Shown here piece by piece: positions 22,599 through 35,464 of a DNA stretch of 64,000 nucleotides. The notes beneath the pieces were generated by a model. It did not search any database. It was not told the origin of the DNA and saw only the letters and a program-made list of their open reading frames with translations. The stretch is from Ligustrum vulgare (taxonomy: Eukaryota > Streptophyta > Magnoliopsida > Lamiales > Oleaceae). How positions within the stretch are numbered: position 1 is the stretch's first letter; the number at the start of each line of letters is the position of its first letter. Location: NCBI GenBank assembly GCA_963555705.1, contig OY743182.1:50286592-50350591 (forward strand), read 5' to 3'. The position numbers and the translations under genes were made by a program.

Positions 22599-25500
22599 TG
22601 TATCCCATTCTTTCATCTTGTCCATATGTCGTTTATCAGTTCATTTATCTAGAGGACAGATTTTAATACAAGCCAAAACATCAGCAGTTGATGTTCGAGC
22701 TACTAATAACACATAAATGTGACAGTTATTCAACTGCAGTACTAAATATTAACTCACCTAACAAACATAGATAGTAAAACTTGGCAAAAACAACCCCTAT
22801 CCAACAAAATAACTTACCTGCACAAATAATGGAGCATACTCGATGGATTCTAAGCACGTTTCTTCAAATTTCAAAATCACTTCAATCTGCAATAAAGAAG
22901 AATAAAATTAACAAACTGTCAATAAGGATTCTACAATGTAGTACCATTAAGACTATATATAGAGCTGTCGATCAAGAACAAAATTGGCAGCAAATTCCTG
23001 GTACGAATGCAAATTCTTGATACCATTTTGACCAATTGATTGCTTAACAAGGAATTGAACAGACACATATCAAGTGACCCAAAGCTTTGAAGATCAGAAG
23101 TTTGATGAATTCCTCCTTTCCAATTTGCTTCTCCTAGGATGGACTCAAAAACTTTATTTGATCCCGCTGGAGGGGAGGGGAGGGGAGGGGAGGGAGAGGA
23201 GGGGCATTCCTTCTTAGAAATTCAGACGAAGGTAAGAAGATGGGATCTAGCAGAAAAGCATAAATTGCATGATATCCTGGAGTGGCGTCCTACTTTGAAA
23301 CTCTTATGGTTGCTTCTTAGTTGGATTTGAAAAAGCCTCCTCTATAACTTTGAGAACAAGTCTTGGAGTCTTATATGTACTTGTTTATACAAATAAGGAG
23401 ACACCAAGGAGTATTATCCAAGTAAAATTACAATGACCTATTGAAGGAATTCAAAGTTGGTAGTTTTAGATGTGAGAGTTACCACCATCTTACAGTTCTA
23501 CAGGGGCCACATAGGACAAAGTGGGGATGTACCAGGCGCTTTACAACTTAGGACAAAAAATTTGAGTAAAAAGTGTGTAACCACTGAAAAAGCACTAGAT
23601 TGCAAGTCCAATGAGAGCAGAGGAACTAAATAGCAGGAGCTCTAAACCTTGTGAGGATTCAAAATGTAACGACCTGATTCTTTGCCCAAGTCATTATATC
23701 ATACATATTGTCTGCTAGGGAAGGACATCAGCCCTCATGGATTTCTAATAATATGCTAATGGTAGTGCGAATAAGATGTAAGCAGCTAGCAATAGTGTCT
23801 GAGATGCCTAACGCAGTAAAAATATATTGAATTCCAAGAAGACGACTAAATAAAGGAGTGAACATGACATGTCAGCAAAAAATTCAATATGGCCAGATAC
23901 CAACCTCTTCATCTATGCTAGTCAAGTAATCCTTTAAAAGTTTCTTCCACTTTGTAATCACAGTTGCAACGTTATTAATCAATTCACCTGCAAGAAAGCA
24001 TTAAGTCCTTAATGCACATATGATCAGAATGCCTAAGTAAGCTTACAGACACCCATAAACTAATTAGCATCGGGGATCTCACATTCAGAAATTCATTCAA
24101 ATTTTTAAACAATTCGCCTTCTTCAGAAGAGTTCACATACAACTGAATGACATCAAACACTTGGTGAGAAATGCCAGCGAAGCAGATTTCACTAATAATA
24201 CGTAGTGAAGCTTGAGACAAATGCACCCATAGGAGAATTGGTAAAGAAATTCCGCTAATGTAATTTAAAATTGAAGTAAATGGTAATTTTATGGCCACTT
24301 GCAGCAAATTTTTTCATGGGGGGAAAAGAACTTGTGGCCTCGAGGTTTTTGATTAAGCAAGAGCAGTTAATCATGTTCCACTTCCAGGTATTAAAGAAAA
24401 GCTATAACCTTCTACTCTGAGATACACAATATTCTCATATCCACTTTATCTGCCTGAGTACTAGAATATTTTTAAATGCCCTGATATATTAATTGCCTCT
24501 TTATCAATTATTGTCATTATAACCATATCTTGGTCTACATTACAGTACATATAGTCCTTCACAAAGCCTCTGACAAGATGAAACATAAGAGCGTAACCTT
24601 TTAGCTAATATATGTCAAAAACAAAGAAAGAAATAACTATCATGATTAGAAACTTGCCAGGTGTATCATGAGGAGTATCCGATGCCAATTTCATCATCGA
24701 ATAGAATAATGCGCTGGCACAGTCGGTAGATGTCAAATTGTAAGACAACCTGAGGCATGAAAGATTCAAGGAGTGAGATGGTACAATGTTCTGAGCGAAC
24801 AATACCTGTTTGAATATATCAAGTTTTATCATTAGTTATGTACAATGTAGCCTTCGATAGGGGCATGAACATGTTCATCTGAATGCCTGTCAGCTAGCTG
24901 ATTTATAGTCATAGTATCTTACTCTTCTAATCTAATAGAAAAAAAAAAAAAAAGAGTCCATGTGTATTTTAAAAAATGTGTATGAAAGCGTATAGAGGGA
25001 TGATTTTATGTAAGTTAAAGACAGTGAAGGCTGCAGTACATGAAGAGAATTTACAGGCAAATTTGAGGAAGTAAAGAAAAATATTGTGAATGAAGTTACA
25101 TGGCCCTAAATAAGACAACCAGTAAATTATAGATAGAAAGCATTAGTAATTTGGCTACTTAGTTATCTTCCTCAATTTCTCTATATATTCTTATTCCATT
25201 GGCATTTATCTATGGCATGTTCAGGTTAACTCTATGATCATCGTGGACTCTATATGAATCCCCCCATACATGACATGAAATTTCTGTAACATAGAATAAG
25301 ATCAAGAGAAACTAACTAGGGAAGTAAAACATACCTCAGTGAGTTTACTTCTAAGATCACATGGTCTTCTTCAACATTTTCGTGAACAGCCCTCAGAAAA
25401 GTTGCTTCAACCTGTATGAAGAATTATAGCCAGAATGAAAGTTCAAATACCGTGTGCATGTACCGAAGAATAATTATCAGCACATACCTCTTTCTCAAAA

Positions 25501-28360
25501 TAGGAATAATCATCCTTGGTGTCCTCATCTGAATCATTATCAACAGAATCAGGTTCCAGCTCTCCTGAAGGTGGAAGAACATTGCCATCTTGATTTGATA
25601 TCTCCAGTTCATCAGTTGCGGTTTTAATGATCTCAACAAGTCTGTCTGCAGGTATTGGTGCAACTGAATGTCTCCATTCTTCTTCATGCCCTCCTTCACC
25701 AAGTGACCATATGAAACCAACACCACCGTCACCAACCTGGTACATCAGTGACTGATTAGGAGACAGTACGATATTATAACCAACAACAAACTAAGTTTAT
25801 CCTCAATAGATTTGAGCAGTTGAAGTTGGAGAAATTCACTCCACAGTGTAATGGAGTCATAAAATAATTATACTTCGAATCAACTTTTACTACCAGTCAT
25901 CAAAGCGGAATAATAGGAGAAGAACAAGATGCTTCATCAACTATTGGCGCACTCTTAATGGCTAGTTATTACTTATGTCGACAGGACAAAAATATCTAGA
26001 AATTCATATTTTAGATCCTTTTTTGGATCTATTGTTAATGCTGAATGGTAGTCAAAATTTTGGATTTAAGTTTTCATGATTATGCATTGACCAGGTTGTA
26101 TTGTGGTATATTCTTCAGAGAAATCCTTCTTTTTTTATATATATTTATTTCAGTAACTTCTGGCAGCAGTTTCCCTTACGTCAAATCATAAAATTACTTT
26201 GCTGGTTAAGAAAACTTTGAGAAATTGAAAGATTAGAAAAACACAGGCTACCAAATAAAAGAGAAATATCGTTCAAAGGCACTATCATGTAGGAAATAAA
26301 AGAAAAATTGTAAATGGAAAAGAACAGAAGAGAAGAGAGAAAAAAAACTGACCTCAGATCCAACCCGTCGTCGTGAATCAGACAACTTGGTGCTGAATTG
26401 ATCGTTCAACTTTTCATGTGCACTTGAGATTGCTGCATATCGAAGTAAGGACGGTATAAACTTCTATTAATGTACACTTTAGGGCATTAATTGACTCTCA
26501 GACGTTCAGCACCAAACCAGAAAGATTATTAACATGTACTCTTTTTTTGAGATGCGCCACTAGTATATATTTCTAACTGTCAAATTTGCGTGCAATGTAA
26601 TTAGAGCATCTAAAATTAGTACACTAATTTATGAATATTGTCAGTTTACTCATATCCAAAGCAGTATCGTTTCAACCAAATTAAAAGTTGAATATACATT
26701 TGAATGACAATTAGATCCATAAAGGTACCTGATTCTCATACTCAAGTAAGAGCAACTTCTGATTTCCCCTTTTTAGAGGGATATGGTAAGCTTATGTATT
26801 AGAGCAATTGGATTGGTAAAAAGTGAGAGTTCTACAATTATATCATTACATGTAGATTAGCTGTGATAATTTTTAATTTTTAAATTAAATATAAAAGATT
26901 AATGAGGAAGTCAGACAAAGGTTATTTAACTGAAGATTGACATCTTCACAACTTGAACCCAACTATTAGATTTAACATCTATAAGGATTCAGTTCCATGC
27001 TAATGTACGACAAAAGCTATTCACAGAGTTAGAAGTCACATGGAATTCCTGTGAAACCACTGCTATTGTCATCATATTCAAGCTCCTCATCGCTATCTTG
27101 TTTGACAGGTTGCTGAAGTAAAGAAACCTTTGAGTAAGCAGGTACAATAAATTGTTGTCCCACTATGACCTACATGGCATAGAAGCAGAAGGTACTATGA
27201 AACTCAAATAAAATAAAAGACCATATGCTGAGATAAATCTTAGATCAATGAAAATAGCTGTTTGTTGTCATATGTGACATGTAATGTGAATGAAGCTTCA
27301 TTTATACGTCAACATGGAAAAATAATAACTACGTGCAATATGAGTGAGTTTCAGAAGAAAAAAAAAATTGTATTTTTCCAGTGACCTTTTCATCCTACGT
27401 CAATGAAACAAATTTATAAGACTAAAATGTGAAATGAATTATCACATGGAATCTATATCCTCCACAATACTTATATTTTATTACTGTTGAAAACCCACTA
27501 AAAGCTTCATTTAACTATTTATTCCTGAAGAAGTTAAACTTTTTGCAAGTAAACAAACAAAAGTTTGATCAAACTATATATGTGGAAATGTAGGGAATAT
27601 ATAAACGTCACCAAAGAATAGGACAGTGGTACCTTGAAAGACAAAACAGCACCAGGCTCTAAAACTGAACCAGACTTTATAATCACCCCATCACATACTA
27701 TTGCATGCTTCAGTTTGCATCCATCTTCAATGGTTACATTGTTCCATATATAACAACCCTCTATATAAACATTTGATCCAATAACACAATCTTCCCCAAC
27801 GACTGAATCTGATATTTCTGTGTTGCTTCCGATGGAGGTGCCATTTCCAATGACAGTAAATGGCCCAATTTGTGCAGAACGTGATAACCTAACCTCTGAA
27901 AAATCAAATTAAAAAGAAGCAGTCAAGTAGTGAGTGGAAAAGATACCAAAGTGAAGTGTCCCAATGACCCAATCATGAGTCACTACTAGCATTATTTCTA
28001 AATATAAGGTTGGGCACCATGCCTCAAGCACTCAACACACTGATCGCCGCCATCAAAAGAATGAGAGACATTGGAAATGCAATTTCTTACATTTTGCATA
28101 ATCAAGAAAATTATCAGAGGCTAAAATATTCATATATTAAGTGGTTAAAAATGTAATTTAACCACCAGCACATATCACAAATTAAAATCCCAAAATAAAA
28201 TTGTCTGTAGAATAAGCTCAGTTACACTGAGCCCTGTTACTTTTTGGTTTTAAGGTTAAAACCTATTTGAAAACAGAATTATTTTATGGGGAAGTGTACT
28301 TTAAGGTATAGAGCAAGTATTATTTTTCCAGGATAAGATGGTGTTACCACAACTGAAAAA

Positions 28361-28394
<34 letters not shown>

Positions 28395-31300
28395 TATTTA
28401 GTTGCAACTCCCCAAAAAAATAATAATAATAAAATAAAATAAAATTATCTCGATAATTTTATCCAGAAAAAAATACCAAATATAGCTATGCAAGCATCTG
28501 AAAGTTTATACACAGCTTAGTTTCTATTCACCTGATGCGCGGTACATGCCCCGTCTTTCAAGCTTGGTTGCACTGTTTCCAAAAAACTGGACATCAGGCA
28601 CCAAAGGGTATGTCCACCTCTGTATTATATCCTTACTGATGGCGTCATAGCTACGATAGTTATCAATCCTAGCCGCATAACTTGAATGAATTTCATGTGT
28701 GAAAATTTTATACCCCATAATCTGAGAGCAGATATAGAAGATTAATGTTATGCACATTAGTATGCGTGCGTGCGAGTTAGAGAGAGATGTCAATCAACAG
28801 AACATTAATAGAAACAAGGCAAGGAAGAAAGAAAATACTAAACATGAACAATGAAATTTGCTTTTCTAATCTAAAAAGTTGATTGTCAGTTCTGTGAGAT
28901 ATCAATAGATATTTCTCACAGGTAAAACAATTTTTTCTCTCCGGCCAGTGGAAGCATATGCGAGATTCCCCGGAGATGATAAGGAAGTATCAAAACCATT
29001 TCTAAGAAAATCCTGCATATACAGATTTACATATCCATATATGCACATGACTGCATCAGACACGAATTTAGATGTAGGAAAAAAATATAATGCTGAACAT
29101 CATTTCTTCTTTTAATTTTTTTTTTTCCTTTTTTGTGTATTGGGTTGGGAGGAGAGGGGAGGGGGAGAGAGATTCTGAAAGCAGCTTAAAAGGTGTATAA
29201 TAGCTACTTACATCATCAACAAGTAACCCCTTGACAAAGTGACGACGTAGATGTTGATAGTCAAAATTGTCTGTGAAAAGACTGAGAACTTCTGGAGAGC
29301 ATATGTCAATATAGCAATCCTGTAAACATGGCCAAGAATGTTAATGGAAAAGAAAACAATGTTCATATCATTCCAAAGACAGATCATTAGGAAATATCCA
29401 GAGACTTGTGTATATAGGTTGTTTTGTCTACCAAAAAAGATAAAAAGTGGAGAAAATATAATAGCAACATATATATAAATTAAAAGCTCACAGCTTCAAC
29501 ATCAGTTAAGAGATATCACAACTGCAGCATGATCTAATAGGGGTTACATCACAATGTTCCATATCTAAGGAATCTAAGGTCATGGTAAAGATGTTCACCA
29601 TATGGTTCTCTTTTACTTGTCACCATACATTTCCTCTTCTGTTGTCAACTAGACCTCACCACATCATTCCAACCAGCTTATCCCTAAGTATTCTATTTTC
29701 CTTTTCTTCTTTTATCACCTCAATTTCATAGTAATGTCCTCTAAAAAACTCTCCAAATCAGGCATGATGTCTTGTCTTCTCCAATCAATCTTGTGCGTGA
29801 TTGTACACTTTCTTCTTCACTTCCTTAATCACATCCAATACCCTTGCTAATAGAGGTCACAGTTGGGTTTGATTAAGCAATGGGGAGTTAGGAATGGCAA
29901 AGTTTTGCTTGTTTTGTGCCTCAAATCCTAAATTTTCTTGACGAAGTAATGTTATTCTCTCAAATTTTGAGTAATAGAAATCTTAAACCTCCAGGGGTGA
30001 ACTTGTTATAAAGCTCAATGCTAAATCAACCTGCTTCAGAAGAGGGAAAGAAGGTAAGATAGTGGAGCGAAAGAGCTCTACCAGGTTGGTAGTGTTTAAA
30101 AGATTCTGTCAACAGATTCAACATGCTGATACATTATAATGTTAATACCATAAAACCATATAGTTTTTCTTTTATATCCAGCGACAAAAAATGCTAAACC
30201 AAAATACAAGCTTAAAGCATCTTAAAAGAAATAGAACCTGCTTGTCATTGTGAAGAAATATTGAAGTATTATCCATAAGCAACCCCTTATCCAGAGAGAT
30301 GGTCCCTTTACGACCATCAGCCTTATCTTCATAATACAGCAGCTGCTTTGTATCAGGATCAATTGCCATAAAGAGTTCTTCTGTTCCAAGGCGAGATTGA
30401 TTAGTGATCGAAGAAGGCTTTGATTGTTTAATGACAACTGTCATTACAGCATTATTATCCTTTCTCCGTCTCTCTTTATGTTCTTTAAGTGCCTGTGTAA
30501 GTGGCATGTTGCTCACTGTATCCCCAGTAACAAGGATGAAGTCTCCACTTATCTTCAAAGTGAAAATGAATATACGAAGTTAGCTTATCATTAGTTTAGA
30601 GATAGCGAAAATAATAAGCATTAACAGAAATATCACCATTCAAAAGAAGCTCATATATAAAATGAAATACACATCTGCAACAAAAAGAGCTGATAGCCTT
30701 ATAAGTTATGTGCATGAAGAGAAGAAAGATAACATCATCTCATTATACCACCCAATTTTTCATTGTAATGACAGACAGAATTAACATACATGTAGTTTCT
30801 TTCCATACCAAAAACCAGGAATGGTCATTATTCCACGCTTAATCACTGGAGCAGTTAGTAAGTTACAATGAGGCCAAGTGACTAGAGCTAAGTCTTGATA
30901 AACTGACGTCGCGCCAGGCCTGCCATCTTATACGTAGGTACATAAATACATACATACATACATACATAAAAATCTAACTCCTTCCTTTCCTTTCTCTGCC
31001 AATGTTTATGTCCAAAAGTTCAAACTTCATGACACTGAAATTGTGTTTATTTAGCATAGCCATGTGATTGAATCATTGCATGTCATCATTCACTGAGTTC
31101 TAATGCAATGACAAAGAAAACTCTTGTGAGCTTGAAGAAGCCGAGTTCAATGCCCTTGTTTGGCCTCAATTCTTTAAAACTCTCGCCGCCCCCCCCCCGC
31201 CCCCCAAAAAAAAAACACTCATTTTCAATCACGCATTCTATGGGACCCAAAACTTATACCTACTTTCAACAACACATTTCATTAACTTCTATCAAAATCT

Positions 31301-32660
31301 ACTAAAAATCTCATTTTTAGCCAAACCAAAAGGGGATATAACTCAGAAGAAATTAGATGTCTTAGTAGGCTTTCTTCTTAAACTAATCCACCCAGAAAAA
31401 TAAAACAAAAAGACACAGGCCAAGCTGATAAAAATTATGTTACAAGAATATAATTTTATTTTTTTTGATAAAAATTATGTTACAAGAATATAATTATATA
31501 TTTTTTTTTCCACGCAAGGTTGAAATGATGCTACTTTTCTAAAAGAATTTTGTTTTGTTATTTTAAAAAAACTGTGTAAAGATTGACATTATAATCTCAG
31601 GTAACGAGCTATAAGTTGCAGAGCATCAACATACCACATGTCTTTCATAAATAAGTCGCAAAGCATCTCCTGCACTGATAGAATTGTGTGATTCTATTGT
31701 CGAAACCACAAAGTTTGGTTGGCCGAACCATTTGGAGTTTTTTAAATAGTCTATCACTTGCTTGGAGTGCGCACAGCAAAAGACAAAAACTTCTTCGACC
31801 CCAGCAGACTCGAGCCATGCCAGAGTATAGTCTATCATGGGTACGTTGACCAGTGGTAATAGTACCTTCAAACAAAAAGATATAAATTACACAACAGATA
31901 AGAAACAAAATGAAAATTTACTTTCTAATTACAATAAGTCATACTAACAAATTCACAAGAACAATACCACATAATATGTCTAACGAATATTAAAACATCA
32001 ACAACTAATACAAAACATATCAAAAGCAATCAGGCACATTAACGTGTTTGTATTTAAATGTACATATATAGAGACTTCCATATACACAAGGCATGATTTT
32101 CATTTTTAGACAACGTAATTTTTCTCCAATTATTTTTGCAACAAAATACACTACAAGAAAATGGCCTAATTAATGTATGTGCACATGTAACAAAGCATTC
32201 ACAAAACAACATCCTGCACTTGTCCTCAGTCCTCCAAGTGTCCCTCTAAACCAGCAACACATAACACTGTAAAACAAAATAACCCATGGATAATGTACAC
32301 AAACGTACACATATTGCAATCCTGAAAATAAGCCGAACTCAAGCAATTATGTTACCAGAGAGAGAAAATATATTGGATCGATATACTTCAGGTGCATTAA
32401 GAAATTTTATTTGCAGATATTAAAAATTACACCAGTAATAAAATGGAAAATAAACTACTACTTATTGTTAATTAATCCAGATGCTGATAGCAATTGTTGT
32501 GCGTAGAAATAAATATGCAACATACTTTGGGACGTTCGAGGGTGATGGGACGGAACTTCGTGGCAAAGCTATCAGCCAAGAGGATAGCCTGTAAGGGCTC
32601 CCGTTTCAGCTCCTCCTCTGCATCTTCCCCTCCTCGGTTTCCGCCCTTTTTCGCCACCAT
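20878..32660 (-). CDS. EIF2B5: Translation initiation factor eIF2B subunit epsilon
   Basis: Catalytic subunit of the guanine-nucleotide exchange factor that recycles eIF2-GDP to eIF2-GTP in the cytosol. Exons on the minus strand: 32660-32526, 31865-31635, 30552-30238, 29319-29212, 28721-28532, 27895-27633, 27170-27040, 26432-26353, 25736-25488, 25411-25335, 24749-24658, 23987-23905, 22886-22818, 21906-21781 and 20910-20878. They give about 726 codons, close to plant homologues. Exons 1-4 encode the nucleotidyltransferase-like domain ([27 protein letters not shown]). Exons 5-6 encode the left-handed beta-helix ([19 protein letters not shown]). Exons 9-15 encode the W2 domain with its acidic/aromatic boxes, ending [10 protein letters not shown]. 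All introns are GT-AG except intron 11 (GC-AG). Exon 7 has one surplus base in an A-run at 27120-27123 that breaks the frame; elsewhere phases agree. The start is the first ATG of the conserved N-terminus (MVAKKGG). Confidence 0.95.
21100..21425. repeat. MITE-like copies in the last eIF2B intron
   Basis: Two adjacent family A copies. One runs about 21115-21245 (ACACATTTCATGAAACTCAA to TTTTGATTTTAATCCCTCAAAC), next to CCAAACAGACCC. The other starts with GAGCTTGTTTGGTAAGGAAT at about 21267. They lie between exons 14 and 15. Confidence 0.6.
21993..22182. mobile_element. Tourist MITE in intron 13 of eIF2B-epsilon
   Basis: The 190-bp element starts GGGCCTGTTTGGGATAGC and ends CATGCCAAACAGGCTCCCC, flanked by TTA at 21990-21992 and 22183-22185. 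The ends form an imperfect inverted repeat. It is about 90 bp upstream of exon 14 in gene orientation. Confidence 0.9.
22561..22594. repeat. (AT)n microsatellite
   Basis: About 17 AT units, inside intron 13 of the eIF2B-epsilon gene. Confidence 0.97.
23171..23204 (+). repeat. (GGGGA)n tract
   Basis: Repeated AGGGG runs with at least four G-tracts on the plus strand, in intron 12 of eIF2B-epsilon. On the transcribed RNA it is a C-rich tract. Confidence 0.95.
24650..24658 (-). other. GC-AG splice donor of eIF2B-epsilon intron 11
   Basis: Reading the minus strand, exon 11 ends ACACCTG and the intron starts GCAAGTTTCT. This matches the strict GCAAGT pattern of GC donors. With this donor, the split codon G|GT joins exon 12 in frame as TPGELINN. 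A GT donor two bases later (AAGTTTCT) would bring in a stop at once (AAG TGA). Confidence 0.85.
28361..28395. repeat. (AAT)n microsatellite
   Basis: About 11 AAT units in intron 5 of eIF2B-epsilon, followed by more interrupted AAT and AAAAT units to 28445. Confidence 0.95.
30940..30968. repeat. (CATA)n microsatellite
   Basis: About seven CATA units in intron 2 of eIF2B-epsilon. Confidence 0.93.
31160..31330 (-). repeat. MITE-like copy in intron 2 of eIF2B-epsilon
   Basis: Runs from TTGTTTGGCCTCAATTC, through a C10GC6A10 homopolymer junction, to CTCATTTTTAGCCAAACCAA. Internal phrases CATTTTCAATCACGCATTC and ATCAAAATCTACTAAAA match the copies at 11.1 and 21.2 kb. Confidence 0.6.
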
Positions 32661-34536
32661 TCTCTACACAAGCCGCCGTTCGCGGAGAAAAATCCTTCGA
32701 TTCAAAGACGCGAATGATAAAGATTGTTCAAATAAAATCCTATGTTTACAAAACTGCTTATTTTTCTTTTTAATATAAGCGTATGATTTTTGAAAAAAGG
32801 AAAAAGTGAAACCCTCTGTTTTAAAACCCCAATTTGCTACAATAAAGTAACTAGTTTTACACCCATACGATGCACAGACATATTCCATTGATAAAGACTA
32901 AATTATAGAAAAAGTACAATTGGAGAAAAAAAAAAAAAAAAAAAAAGAGAGAGATAGACAAAAACTACAAAAATCTTGTGTCGATTTCAATTATAATAAG
33001 CATTCAAAATCTTCCTTGTGTATGCAAAGACTTGGGAGTCTCGTAGTCGATAATTTTTGGTACAACCTCACAAGTGAACCTTTAGTTACAAGCTCAAGGA
33101 AGATATAGAGTTTGGCAACATCATGTAAAGATTGATTTCCGATAAAAATTAAAATTGAAAATCATGAAATCAATCATCCACATTCCTAGAAAGGAGAAGA
33201 ATGTCGTAAAATGGAGCATCCATCTTAAGGATTAAGGGTTACGCATATATTGGTATGTCGAAACTGACTTAGAATAAATATCTCCTGAAAGAAACACTCA
33301 AAATTAAATAAGAGAAGAAAAAATAAAAATTCAATTAATAGTTGCGGGAGCAGGATTATTTGCACTTATATATGCAATCAATACAAAGTTTTTACTTTTC
33401 TCAATCAAGACGTAATAAATTAATCTCACCTGTTGAAGTTGAGAGAGGGTATGTTGGCCTTGGCTATCCTAGTCAAGTAGAGAGACCTCCTTTAAAACAA
33501 AGAAGAACCCATCACTGAATAAGTTGAAGAATGAGGATCCAAAAATAATGACAGAAAATTCATTTATTATTTAACCAATCACAGAAATATTTATTTTGCT
33601 TTTAATTCCAATCATCAAAGAATAAAATTAAAATTCCTTGGTAGAATAATATAAGAGATCCTGCTTAATCGAATTATTAGGAGGCAATTAGAGTTCTCAA
33701 TGTCGATTAACCATGTTTGAATTTCTAAATCAAAGCAGTGTAATTTCTATGATAGACTCATTGGTTCAAGAGATGAAGAATCAACTTGATTCTCTATGAT
33801 CCAACTTCCGAACAACTCACTTTCCAATTATAGGAAACCTTTCAATTTAAATAATGATCTCTACAGTCATATAGGTGAACTAATAGAAGACTACTGCTAA
33901 TAAAACATTGAAAAAAATAGATATTAAAGGATGATTTGATGAACAACCAATATATGTTGAATCAGAATTGTCAATATTTACCTGTTTCTATCTTAAAAGG
34001 CCAATTAATGATGCAAAACATATTTTCAGGTGGTTAACAGGCTAACAGCAAAACTATTTGCAATAGGAGTGGCACAAGTCCCAATCATCCCGACCTATGT
34101 TTCCCAAAATGCAAATTGTTTGGTAAAGGGAAATCCAGAATGGCTTACTCTTACATGTTATTATATTTTGTTTAGCAATGATCTTTGGCTCATTTCGAGG
34201 TGGCCTATCCTCATATTTCCTGACAAAGCATATATTATCATATCAACCTAAAAACTATATGCTTCCCTTTTAATAAGGACTTTGTTTGTATAGTGACTCT
34301 CATCTTATAGAGCCTTATCCCATATACTGTGTTCCTCGTACTATCCATGATGACCAAGTCTATATCACAAAATCACATGCTTCTCTTCTCTCCTCTCCTC
34401 TCTATCATCTGTAGCCAGCAAAGGAAGAATTGTAGAAAACCCAAATTCTATTTAATGAGATCTAAGGGACTACGGAAGATAATGTTAAAAATGGAGAAAG
34501 TAATTCAATTAAGGTAACTCTTTCATGAGGACGTGG
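32661..34536. other. 5' flank of eIF2B-epsilon and intergenic DNA
   Basis: Bases 32661 to about 32760 are the probable 5' UTR and promoter-proximal region of the minus-strand gene. No upstream ATG was seen in the first 60 bases. An A20 run lies near 32926-32946. The rest is AT-rich with no supported gene. Confidence 0.5.
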
Positions 34537-34589
34537 TGAATCCAGGATCATAGATTCATAGTTGAGCTAGGGATGTCTTTGACCGTTGA
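34537..34589. repeat. Left half of a split dispersed repeat
   Basis: GTGGTGAATCCAGGATCATA and CTTTGACCGTTGA match GTGGCGGATTCAGGACCAAA and GATCGTTGA in the 3.4-kb repeat. The match stops at the solo LTR and resumes at 37812. Confidence 0.8.
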
Positions 34590-35377
34590 TGTAACACCCC
34601 AAGTTTCAAAACCTAAAACCTAGGCATGTTAACTTCCATTCACATTAATTGCGGAATTAAATCGTTTACACGACAAAAATGTTCATTTATCTATTATAAA
34701 ATTTTAGCGAAATTTCGGCAAAGTCTCCTCTATAAATTGGACATAGCCAACCTGTAGAGGAGCATCAAAAACCATTTTAAAAATTTAAAAGCATCAATCA
34801 CATTCATTATCGCCAAAACCAATTCATTCATTCCCCAAACTCCTCAAGCATAAGATTTCCCAAAAATCAACAGACATTGACAATTGCAATAAGAGGTAAT
34901 TTAACCCCTAATACGTTACCCATACGTAATCAAGACTAACTTCAACCAAAACATTATCAATAACAATAAATGAAGGAATAAATTTAATGATAACTTGAAT
35001 AAATTTAACTTTATTAATTAAGGCAACAGCAGGTACTGTCTGAGTCAGCCGCCAAGTGTTCTCCTCGGATCATCTAACTTTCATCACCTGAAATATGAGG
35101 AGGGATTGGGGTGAGCTAAAGCTCAGTAAGTAAACTGTATGCATGAATGCATGCTTATGACATGAATGCTTTAAAAATTCCATATATGTATCCCCATTTA
35201 CTTTACTTTCCAAAACATTCAAACTTTTCAAACTTTCACTTAACATTTCAAAACTTTCACTTGACATTTCAAAACTTTCACTTCATTTCCATCGTGAGCT
35301 CACTTGGTGTAACTTCTAGTCAATCAAATAACAGTGGACAATTCTTATTTGGAACCAGATTAACATTCACATTTCCA

Positions 35378-35464
35378 CCGCAAAGCGGCTCATTCACTTC
35401 ATTCCACCGCAAAGCGGTTTAACAGTCCACCGTAAAACGGTTGAACATTCCGTCGCAAAGCGAC
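35378..35464 (+). repeat. Array of CCGC-AAA-GCGG hairpins with compensatory changes
   Basis: Four stem-loop motifs lie at 35378, 35407, 35430 and 35452: CCGCAAAGCGG twice, CCGTAAAACGG, and GTCGCAAAGCGAC. When one arm changes, the other changes to match (C-G to T-A), while the AAA loop is kept. Confidence 0.9.

Noticed and set aside
25424..25745. Second minus-strand frame over eIF2B exon 9
   Set aside because: Shadow of the true exon. Only the [10 protein letters not shown] frame fits the protein and its splice phases.
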